DNA of 64,000 nucleotides. It comes from CAZMRF01 sp964568735. GTDB taxonomy: Bacteria; Acidobacteriota; Polarisedimenticolia; JACPZX01. The DNA lies in the NCBI GenBank assembly GCA_964568735.1, contig CAZMRF010000019.1, forward strand, positions 4,772-68,771. Direction: 5' to 3'. The notes below the pieces were generated by a model. That model was not told the DNA's origin. It did no database searches and worked only from the letters and a program-made list of their open reading frames with translations. Below, in pieces: positions 1-7,140 of the stretch; positions within the stretch are counted from its first letter, which is position 1, and each line of letters opens with the position of its first letter. The position numbers and the translations under genes were made by a program.

Positions 1-1692
1 GTCCTCGAGGAGCAGAGGCCCACCTTCGTGCGCACCCACTGCGTCTGGTCCCGCGATACGCGCATCAACGAGTACGCGGCCTTCCGCGAGGCCTACCTCC
101 CGCTCTGGGAGCGCGCCTGCACGCTGGAATGCTGCCTCGATCGCCTCGACGGTGAGTACATCCGGCGGGACGTCTTCGTCGTGCCCCCGGGATCCGATCT
201 GCCGGGGACGCGCCGGCACGACTTCGGCGGACTCCAGCTCGCAGCCTGGGAGCTCGACCGCGCGCTCGCCTCCCCGGGAGACACTCTCCGCGTCAAGACC
301 TGGTGGACTCTTCGTGACCCGCTCACCGAGGAGCTGCGCTACACGGTCGCTTTCCGTGGCGACGGCGGCGAGATCCTGTCGGAAGAGCGGGAGTTCGCCC
401 GCGGCGTCTATCCGCCCCGGCTCTGGCGGCCCCGCGAGACCGTGAGAGAGGTCTTCCCTCTGAGGATCCCCGACGGCGCCCCCCGTGGCAGATACCGGCT
501 CTACCTGGCCGTGCAGGGCGGCTCTCACCCGGGTGAGGCGCCCATCGCGGAGATCGAGGTGGACGCCCGCCGCGCCCAGGAGGAGGCGGAAGAGCTTTTC
601 TTGCAGGCGCAGCGGGCCGCCGCGGGAGGGGAGCACGAGACGGCGCTGGGATACCTCGACAGAGCCCTCGCGCTGAGATCCCACGCCCTCTCCTACGAGA
701 TTGCGCGCGAGCAGACCCTGGCCGACCTTTCCGCGCGGGCCGCCTCCCGGGCTCGGGTCTTGATGCAGGAGGGCAAGGACGAGGAGGCAGCCGATCTCCT
801 CCTGTCGGAGCAGCGCCGCTCCGGCAGAGCCGGCGACCTCGCCGGCGTGTTGAGCGAGCTGTCGGCCCGCTTCCACCGCCGCGCGCTTCAGCACCGCGCG
901 AAGCCCGACTCGTTCCTCTACTGGCGCGAGGCGCTGCACGCCTTCCGGCGCGCGCTCGCGTGCGATCCCTCCGACAGCTCCGCCCTGATGGCCATCGAGG
1001 CGCTCAGGGGGCGGGAGTTCGTGGACAGGACCTGGGGCGAGGCCCTTCGCACCGCGCACGCGTCGCCCGGCGGGCAGGCTCCCGTCTCGGCGCTTCTCGA
1101 GCTCATCCAGGACGAGGGGTTCTTCGAGGAATCCGCAGAGGTCCTCTCGGGCAGCCCGGTCATCCGCGGGAAGCTCGAATCGGAGGGAACGCTGGGCTCG
1201 CTCGCGCTTCTCCACCAGGCCGCCGTAGGGTCGGGCGACGAAGCCACCCGGGCGGCGTCGCTTCAGAAGATCCTCGCGCTGGCCCCCCCGCGAGCCAACC
1301 TCGGCGACCACCTCCTTCTCCTCGGCAGCGAGATCGAGCAGGCGAAGGATGGCGTCACGCGCATCTCCTGGTGGTTCCAGGTCACGGATCCGATGCGGAT
1401 CGACTACCGGCTCTTCCTTCACGGATACGTGAAGGACAGATCGATCCTCCCCGAGGATCGGCGCCAGTTCGAGTTCGCGAACTTCGACCACGACGTCATA
1501 CCCGCGACCTCCCGCTGGATGCCGGGCTCCATCGTCCGCCACACCTGGAGCGGCCGGATCCCGCCCGGGGAGTACCGCTTCCTCTTCGGTTTCTACAACT
1601 CGAAGAAGAACGCCAGTCTCAAGGTTGCCGGCCAGAAGACGGCCGCCGTGGAGATGGGCTGGACGACTATTCCAGGTAGCCCAGGCTCCTGA
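1..1692 (+). CDS. C-terminal part of a large TPR-containing protein (5' end outside the window)
   Basis: The reading frame is open from the first base, so the true start lies upstream; a GTG at 28 is possible but the preceding nine codons read naturally into the protein. The N-terminal part resembles the tail found after membrane glycosyltransferase (PMT/GT39-like) or related surface proteins. Two beta-rich modules (about residues 50-190 and 430-550) flank an alpha-helical stretch (about 195-330) with TPR-like spacing of Ala, Leu and Tyr. No catalytic motif is visible. It converges on the sulfatase homologue, and the two genes overlap by 26 bp at their 3' ends. The family assignment is weak; a secreted or envelope TPR protein is the safest reading. 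Confidence 0.6.
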   Translation, partial: VLEEQRPTFVRTHCVWSRDTRINEYAAFREAYLPLWERACTLECCLDRLDGEYIRRDVFVVPPGSDLPGTRRHDFGGLQLAAWELDRALASPGDTLRVKTWWTLRDPLTEELRYTVAFRGDGGEILSEEREFARGVYPPRLWRPRETVREVFPLRIPDGAPRGRYRLYLAVQGGSHPGEAPIAEIEVDARRAQEEAEELFLQAQRAAAGGEHETALGYLDRALALRSHALSYEIAREQTLADLSARAASRARVLMQEGKDEEAADLLLSEQRRSGRAGDLAGVLSELSARFHRRALQHRAKPDSFLYWREALHAFRRALACDPSDSSALMAIEALRGREFVDRTWGEALRTAHASPGGQAPVSALLELIQDEGFFEESAEVLSGSPVIRGKLESEGTLGSLALLHQAAVGSGDEATRAASLQKILALAPPRANLGDHLLLLGSEIEQAKDGVTRISWWFQVTDPMRIDYRLFLHGYVKDRSILPEDRRQFEFANFDHDVIPATSRWMPGSIVRHTWSGRIPPGEYRFLFGFYNSKKNASLKVAGQKTAAVEMGWTTIPGSPGS

Positions 1693-3982
1693 GCCGCTCG
1701 GACTCCTCGGCGTCGAGCGCTCGTTGCACGGCGCCTCCGTGAAGGCGGCGGAATTCGCCCGCGGCCCGGCGCTGATCCTCCAGCCAGGCGTCGAGCAGCT
1801 TGACGAGGCGCGCGTCCCGCGTCGTGAGAGGCTTTTCCTCCCTGGGGTCGTCCCCAAGGTCGAAAAAGAGATCCTCCTGCCCCTCGACGCGCAGGATCTT
1901 GCGCAGATCCGTCGTGATGAGAGCGTGCTGCTTCGGCGCGTCAGGATTGTGGACGTAGCGCAGGAGCGACGCGGTGACGAAGCGGCGCACGCTCACGCTG
2001 CGGCCCTCTTCCCCTCCCGCGAGCCAACCCGCGAAGCTGAGGCCTGCGGACTCCTCCAGCCGGGGAAGGCCCGCCAGACTCACGAGGGTCGGAGCGAGGT
2101 CCGCCAATGAGACCGGGCCCTCCAGTACGAGTCCCGGCGTGCCTCCAGGGATGGCCCTCAGCGCCGGACCCGAGAGGATCATGGGGATGTGGATCACGGA
2201 CTGGTAGAGGCCGTTGCCGTGGCCGATCCTCCCGTGTTCACCGAGGGACTCGCCATGATCCGCGACGACGGCGATCAGCAGGCCTCGATCTTGTCCGGCG
2301 GCGCGCAGGCGATCCATGAGGCCCCCCAGCAGCCGATCGGCGTCACTCACCGCCCGGAGGTACGCCTCCGCCACGGTTCCGGATTCCTTCCGGAAGACGC
2401 CGCTCGGGTAGCTGCGGACCTCGAGCGTGTGCACGTAGGCGAAGAAGGGCTGCTCCGGCTCCTCGTTCACCCAGGCCAGGAGCTCGTCATGGATTTGACC
2501 CGCGCCCGGGTGCAGGACGGCCCCCACCTGTCCCGCCCAGCGGCGCGGAGGCGCCGCCGCGGAGAAGCCCCTGTCGAGCCCCGAGAGCGTCGAGCCGAGC
2601 GGGCTCGCGCTGAATGAGCCGGTTCGCCACCCAGCTTCGCGGAAGCGCCGCTGGATCGTCGAGACCGTCTCGGGCAGTCGATCCGAGTAGGATGCGGCAC
2701 CCACGAGATGAGTCGTGGGCGGGATGCCGGTCAGCAGCGTCGGGATGGCAGGCTTGGTCCAGGCCGACGTCGAGATGGCATGGGCGGCGCTGGCTCCTGA
2801 GGCGGCGAGGTTGTCGAGCGTCGGAGTGAGGCTCACCCCGGCGGAGTCCCGCATCCCTACCGCATCGGCGCGGAGGGCGTCGACGAGGTAGAGGACGATC
2901 CCCGCCGGCTCGAGGTCCCTCGTGTCGAGAAGCCGCGGATCTCCGAAGAAGCCCACTCCGCTTCCGAGCGGAGGCGATCCCTCCACCGCCAGCTCGAGCG
3001 TGATTCCCCTGCCGGCCCAGGGCGCCAGGTCGAGTCTCTGGATCTGCCATCCCCCGCGAGCCGGCCCGCTCCGCCACAGCTCCCGCGCCTCACCCCCCTC
3101 GATGATCCGGACCAGCCTCGCGGGGATCTCACCCAGCGCCGCATCGTGCCATCGCATCTCGGGGGCCTCTCGCGGAACCTGGACACGGATGCGGACCGAT
3201 CCTCCGGGGTGCACGAACCAGGCGGGCCGGAGGAGGCCCGCGGCCTCGGTCTGCCTCACCGCCGCCACGGCCTCCTCGTAGGGCCGCATCTCGTCCTCGA
3301 GGACCAGCTCGCGGAGGACGACCCGGCTCTCCTCCGCGCCCGGAAGGGTGATCTCGAAATGATCGATGAGCCTTCGCCGCGCGACCGCGTCGCCCCAGTT
3401 GCCGCGAACGACCTCGGTCAGGTCCACCTCGACGGCCACCGGCTCGTCAGCAGCAGCGTCCCTCTCGAGGCCGACGATGATCGTCCGGGTCTTCCGCTGT
3501 TCCACATCGGACTGCGACGCCCGGACGAACGGCGCGACGTGGATCTCCGTCGCACCACCGGGGGTCAGGACGAGCAGGAGGCGGGTGCTCGCCGCCGCCT
3601 GATCCGGGACGGGCGGCCCCGTCAGGCGGACCTGGCCCGCGACAGTGACCTTCGCCCATGAAGCGAGATCCTCCGCACCCCAGCGAGCGAGCGGTCCGCG
3701 CGATCGGGGGAGTACTCCGAGGATCTCGGCCGGACACTCGGTGAGATTCACGGTGTCGCGGATCGAATGACCCCAGAGGCTGCGCCCCGCGCGGGTCGCC
3801 GGCTCAGCGGAGCCGTCGGCTCTCCATCGATTCCCCGCCGGCGCGCAGGGAGGGGCCGCCTCTCCCCCGCCACCGCAGCCCCAGGAGAAGAGAAGCAGGA
3901 GGCAGGCGCAGGCAAGCGCCCCTGGGCCCTCCCGCCGGCTCGACGGCGCCACAGCTGCGGATGGATCGGTGGGGTGGGGCAT
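1667..3982 (-). CDS. Sulfatase/alkaline-phosphatase superfamily lipoprotein
   Basis: A 771-residue protein. The chosen ATG is followed by a lipoprotein signal peptide ending in a Cys just before a Gly run (LLLLFSWGCGGG); the longer frame upstream adds 83 residues without signal-peptide character. Residues about 60-350 form a beta-rich, possibly carbohydrate-binding, region. The sulfatase fold follows: a metal-binding VDALRAD near residue 368, the nucleophile region SAWTKPAIPTLLTG near 405-420, and DHGESLGEHG near 575. The usual Cys/Ser-X-Pro-X-Arg that matures to formylglycine is absent; a Ser/Thr would have to be the nucleophile. It may therefore act on phospho- or phosphonate esters rather than sulfate esters. 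It is likely anchored to the outer membrane or periplasmic face. Confidence 0.8.
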   Translation of the reverse strand: MPHPTDPSAAVAPSSRREGPGALACACLLLLFSWGCGGGGEAAPPCAPAGNRWRADGSAEPATRAGRSLWGHSIRDTVNLTECPAEILGVLPRSRGPLARWGAEDLASWAKVTVAGQVRLTGPPVPDQAAASTRLLLVLTPGGATEIHVAPFVRASQSDVEQRKTRTIIVGLERDAAADEPVAVEVDLTEVVRGNWGDAVARRRLIDHFEITLPGAEESRVVLRELVLEDEMRPYEEAVAAVRQTEAAGLLRPAWFVHPGGSVRIRVQVPREAPEMRWHDAALGEIPARLVRIIEGGEARELWRSGPARGGWQIQRLDLAPWAGRGITLELAVEGSPPLGSGVGFFGDPRLLDTRDLEPAGIVLYLVDALRADAVGMRDSAGVSLTPTLDNLAASGASAAHAISTSAWTKPAIPTLLTGIPPTTHLVGAASYSDRLPETVSTIQRRFREAGWRTGSFSASPLGSTLSGLDRGFSAAAPPRRWAGQVGAVLHPGAGQIHDELLAWVNEEPEQPFFAYVHTLEVRSYPSGVFRKESGTVAEAYLRAVSDADRLLGGLMDRLRAAGQDRGLLIAVVADHGESLGEHGRIGHGNGLYQSVIHIPMILSGPALRAIPGGTPGLVLEGPVSLADLAPTLVSLAGLPRLEESAGLSFAGWLAGGEEGRSVSVRRFVTASLLRYVHNPDAPKQHALITTDLRKILRVEGQEDLFFDLGDDPREEKPLTTRDARLVKLLDAWLEDQRRAAGEFRRLHGGAVQRALDAEESERLRSLGYLE

Positions 3983-4186
3983 GATCTTCGAATATCCGGC
4001 ATCCGCCCCGCCGGGTTCAAGACCCGGAGCTTCTCCAACCGAGGCGCAGGTGCGCCGCGGAACCGGGCGCCACCCCCATCCGGGCGGCTCGCGAGCGGGC
4101 CCTGGCAGGAGGGGGGCTCCCCGGGGGAGCGCATGGGGGGCACGCCGCCAGAGTGGCGGGAGCCGGGCCTCCTGCCCGGCCCCCCC

Positions 4187-4215
4187 TTGACCCGGCGAAG
4201 ACAGTGCCGTATAAT
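4187..4215 (+). promoter_or_regulatory. Sigma-70-type promoter of the cold-shock gene
   Basis: TTGACC at 4187-4192 and a perfect TATAAT at 4210-4215 are separated by 17 bp. Transcription would start near 4222, leaving a leader of about 144 nt before the cold-shock ATG at 4366. This is the clearest promoter in the window. Confidence 0.85.
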
Positions 4216-4296
4216 CGCAACCGCTTACCAAACGTTCTCCCTACCGAAGTGACCCAATCTCTCACAGCGGCGTTGGCGAAAACGAAGGCGTAAGGC

Positions 4297-4324
4297 CTCC
4301 CGTGTGCGTGTGTGCTCACGGGAG
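4297..4324 (+). promoter_or_regulatory. Hairpin in the long 5' leader of the cold-shock mRNA
   Basis: CTCCCGTG at 4297-4304 pairs perfectly with CACGGGAG at 4317-4324 around a 12-nt GT-rich loop. It lies in the untranslated leader, 41 nt before the start codon. Long structured leaders that refold at low temperature are known for cspA-type genes; that this hairpin does so is inference. Confidence 0.5.
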
Positions 4325-4365
4325 CGCGGCATTGTTGCCCGGTACTTGTACAGGAGTGGCAGTAA

Positions 4366-4569
4366 ATGGCACAGGGTGTTGTGAAGTGGTTCAATGATTC
4401 CAAGGGCTATGGGTTCATCAGCGTCGACGGTGAGTCCAAGGACGTTTTCGTCCACCACTCGGGGATCTCGGGGGAGGGCTACAAGAGCCTGACCGAGGGC
4501 CAGCGCGTGGAATTCGACATCGTGCCGGGCCAGAAGGGGCCGGCGGCGGAGAACGTTCGACCCGTCTGA
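4366..4569 (+). CDS. Cold-shock protein, CspA family
   Basis: A 67-residue single cold-shock domain, the usual family length. The nucleic-acid-binding motifs RNP1 (KGYGFI, residues 14-19) and RNP2 (VFVHHSGI, about 28-35) are both present. These proteins bind single-stranded RNA and DNA and act as RNA chaperones in the cytoplasm. The start is fixed by AGGAG at 4352-4356, nine bases before the ATG. The gene is transcribed alone: a strong promoter and structured leader lie upstream and a GC-rich hairpin terminator lies 22 bp after the stop. Confidence 0.95.
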   Translation: MAQGVVKWFNDSKGYGFISVDGESKDVFVHHSGISGEGYKSLTEGQRVEFDIVPGQKGPAAENVRPV

Positions 4570-4591
4570 CATAGTCCAGAATCACACCCGT

Positions 4592-4622
4592 GCCCCCGGG
4601 GGCTCCCACCCCCGGGGGCTTC
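4592..4622 (+). terminator. Hairpin terminator after the cold-shock gene
   Basis: Two 11-bp arms (4592-4602 and 4609-4619) are perfect reverse complements around a 6-base loop and are followed by a short T-containing tail (TTCGTCGTTT). Each arm also contains the self-complementary CCCCCGGGGG. Confidence 0.75.
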
Positions 4623-4799
4623 GTCGTTTAAGAGCCCTCTGCGGGCTCGGACCTTCCGTGCTAGCTTTCGAGCGATCGCAGGCGCGCGGCTCCCCGGGAA
4701 GCCTCCCGGACCCGCGGCGCCGGATTCTCGCGGGCCCGCTTCGGCGCCCGCGCCAAAGGAGCGAGCATCGCCGGGCCGCCGGGCCGGCCGCCGCCATGG

Positions 4800-5975
4800 A
4801 TGAGCAACGACACGACCGTTTCCACCGAGAAGTCCTCCCCATCTCCAGACTCCGCGGACACCGCTAAAGACGAGCTCCAGCCGGGGGAATCCACTCAGGC
4901 CCCGAGGTCGTCTCCCATGCTCGACGCGGACGGCCCGTCCCTGCATGGGCTCGATCTCGACCTGACGCGCCAGCAGCGGATCGCCGTCGATCGGACCCAG
5001 CCCCTGGAGCGCCGCGTCGAGGCCTTCGAGGACATCGTCGAATCTGACGTCGGAGACACCACGCTCTCTCGCGCGCGCAACATCGAGCGGGAGGTGGGGC
5101 TGCGGCAGATCTATTTGAAGTTCGAAGGGGACAATCCCACCGGCACGCAGAAGGACCGGATAGCGTTTCTTCAGGCGCGCGATGCTCTGAGGCGAGGCTT
5201 CGACACGATCACCGTGGCCACCTGCGGGAACTACGGCGCCGCCGTGGCTCTGGCGGCCTCCCTCGCCGGCCTGCGCTGTCTCGTCTTCGTTCCCGTCACC
5301 TACCACACACGCCGCATCCAGGAGATGGAGGCGCTGGGCGCCCTCATCGAGCGGGTCAACTCCGACTACGAGGGAGCCGTGGCCCTCTCGCAGGAGAGAG
5401 CCGCGAAGGACGAGCTCTACGATGCCAATCCCGGCGGCGCGAACACCTCTCTGCAGCTCCGGGGCTACGGAGAAATCGCCTACGAAATCTACGACGAGCT
5501 GCGTGATGCTCCGGCCGCGGTCGCCGTGCCCGTGTCGAACGGGACGACGCTGGCCGGGATCTACCGCGGATTCCTGAGCCTCTACCGCAGGGGACGCACC
5601 TCGAGGTTCCCGAAGATGATCGCGGGCTCCTCGCACGGGAAGAACCCCATCGTGAACGCCTACGAGAAGGTGCTCGAGCGATGCGAGGATCTCGATCCGA
5701 ACAAGATCCGTGAGACCAGCATCAATGAGCCGCTCATCAACTGGCGGTCGCTCGACGGCGACTATGCCCTCGAAGCCGTCCGCCGCACTCTCGGCTGGGC
5801 CGGCGGAGCCAGCGACAAGTCGATGGCCGCCCTCTCCCGGTTGATCCGGGAGAAGCAGGGGCATCACGTGCTTCCCGCCTCCACGGCGGGACTGGCCGTG
5901 CTCCTCGAGCAGCACGCCAAGAGCGCCCTGCCGGGCGATCGCTACGTCGTCGTCCTGACCGGAAGGAAGGCGTGA
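4800..5975 (+). CDS. PLP-dependent threonine-synthase-like (fold type II) enzyme
   Basis: A 391-residue enzyme of the tryptophan-synthase-beta/threonine-synthase fold. The PLP-binding Lys is K118 in GDNPTGTQKDRIA. A substrate/phosphate-binding ATCGNYGAAVA follows near 140, and a Gly/Ser-rich PVSNGTTLAGI loop lies near 243. The first 45 residues are low-complexity, and an ATG at 4917 could be the true start; neither start has a strong ribosome-binding site. Members catalyse beta- or gamma-replacement or elimination on amino acids, and the substrate cannot be read from sequence. It begins a same-strand run of five genes (85 bp to the next), which suggests that it makes or breaks an amino acid used by the DgcN- and epimerase-like enzymes downstream. 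Confidence 0.8.
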   Translation: MSNDTTVSTEKSSPSPDSADTAKDELQPGESTQAPRSSPMLDADGPSLHGLDLDLTRQQRIAVDRTQPLERRVEAFEDIVESDVGDTTLSRARNIEREVGLRQIYLKFEGDNPTGTQKDRIAFLQARDALRRGFDTITVATCGNYGAAVALAASLAGLRCLVFVPVTYHTRRIQEMEALGALIERVNSDYEGAVALSQERAAKDELYDANPGGANTSLQLRGYGEIAYEIYDELRDAPAAVAVPVSNGTTLAGIYRGFLSLYRRGRTSRFPKMIAGSSHGKNPIVNAYEKVLERCEDLDPNKIRETSINEPLINWRSLDGDYALEAVRRTLGWAGGASDKSMAALSRLIREKQGHHVLPASTAGLAVLLEQHAKSALPGDRYVVVLTGRKA

Positions 5976-6060
5976 GCGGCGTGGCGCGAAGCCGAACCGC
6001 CTCCCCCGGAGCGCGGCCGCTGCGCGCCGGTCTTCACGGGCACCGCGGAGGCCTCGCGGC

Positions 6061-7140
6061 GTGAGGGGGTTCCCCGAAGGCCGCGCCGTCGTCTACTGCG
6101 AAGGCGCCTTCGGCACCCCGAACGGCAAGACGGCGCACGGGCTCGTGCGTAGAACCCGGCGCTACGAGATCCTCTCCGTCATCGACTCGCGGCACGGGGG
6201 GCGCGACGCCGCCGAGATCCTCGACTGTACCCCCAGGGGGATCCCGGTTCACGCCGATCTTCGCTCCGCCCTCACCGCGGCGGGCGGCCGCGCGACGCAC
6301 TTCGTGATCGGGCTCGCACCCGACGGTGGGAAGCTTCCCCCCGAGGCCCGCAGCGCGGTCCTCGATGCGATCCGGGCCGGGCTGAACGCCGACTCCGGCC
6401 TCCATGACTTCCTGTCGTCGGATCCCGAGATCTCGCGCCTCGCCCGCGAGAAGGGGGTGGCCTTGCGGGACGTGCGCAAGCCGCCGGATCGGGAGGCGCT
6501 GCACTTCTTCAGCGGGAAGATCGAAGAGGTCACCTCCTGCCGGATCGCGCTCCTCGGCACCGACTCGGCGGTGGGCAAGCGCACGACGGCCTGGATCCTC
6601 GCGGACGCCCTGTCGAAAGCGGGCATCTCCTGCGAGATGATCGGCACGGGGCAGACGGCCTGGATGCAGGGCGTCCGCTACGGGATCATCCTGGACTCGC
6701 TCATCAACGACTTCGTCTCCGGAGAGATCGAGCATGCCGTCTGGAGCGCCTGGAAGGAGGTCCGGCCCGCGGCGATGGTCGTCGAGGGACAGGGCAGCCT
6801 AATGAATCCCGCCTATCCCGGGGGCTTCGAGATCCTGGCGGCCGCCCGCCCCCACGCGGTGGTCATGCAGCACGCGCCCGCACGCAAGGAGTACGACGGT
6901 TTCCCGGGCTACCCGCTGCATCCGCTCGAGCGGCAGATCGAGGCCGTCCAGCTCCTGTCGGGGCGGTCGGTCGTTGCCGTCACCTTGAACCACGAAGGGC
7001 TCACGCGCGAGGAGACGCGCCGCGCCGCGGAGGCCATCACGCGCTCGACGGGCCTGCCCGCCGTCGATGTCCTCCTCGAGGGTGCCGGCCCGCTCGTCGA
7101 AGCGCTCCGCCCGCTCTTCGCGGTGGAGGCCCGGAAGTGA
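6061..7140 (+). CDS. DUF1611/DgcN-family P-loop protein
   Basis: A 359-residue protein starting at GTG, with GGAGG at 6047-6051 nine bases upstream. An N-terminal Rossmann-like domain (about 1-145) precedes a P-loop domain with GTDSAVGKRTT at residues 166-176 (Lys173). This two-domain layout is that of the DUF1611 family, whose characterised member DgcN is a D-glutamate N-acetyltransferase that works with DgcA, an enolase-superfamily N-acetyl-glutamate racemase. An enolase-superfamily epimerase is encoded two genes downstream, so a DgcN-DgcA-like pair is plausible. Exact acyl donor and amino acid are inference. Its stop overlaps the next start (GTGA), indicating translational coupling. Confidence 0.8.
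   Translation: MRGFPEGRAVVYCEGAFGTPNGKTAHGLVRRTRRYEILSVIDSRHGGRDAAEILDCTPRGIPVHADLRSALTAAGGRATHFVIGLAPDGGKLPPEARSAVLDAIRAGLNADSGLHDFLSSDPEISRLAREKGVALRDVRKPPDREALHFFSGKIEEVTSCRIALLGTDSAVGKRTTAWILADALSKAGISCEMIGTGQTAWMQGVRYGIILDSLINDFVSGEIEHAVWSAWKEVRPAAMVVEGQGSLMNPAYPGGFEILAAARPHAVVMQHAPARKEYDGFPGYPLHPLERQIEAVQLLSGRSVVAVTLNHEGLTREETRRAAEAITRSTGLPAVDVLLEGAGPLVEALRPLFAVEARK

Noticed and set aside
4013..4028. tRNA-like T-arm (GGGTTCAAGACCC)
   Set aside because: No acceptor, D or anticodon stems fit on either strand.
4479..5915. A 478-residue leftward frame antisense to the PLP enzyme
   Set aside because: No motif and no start signal; the forward protein has a complete PLP site.
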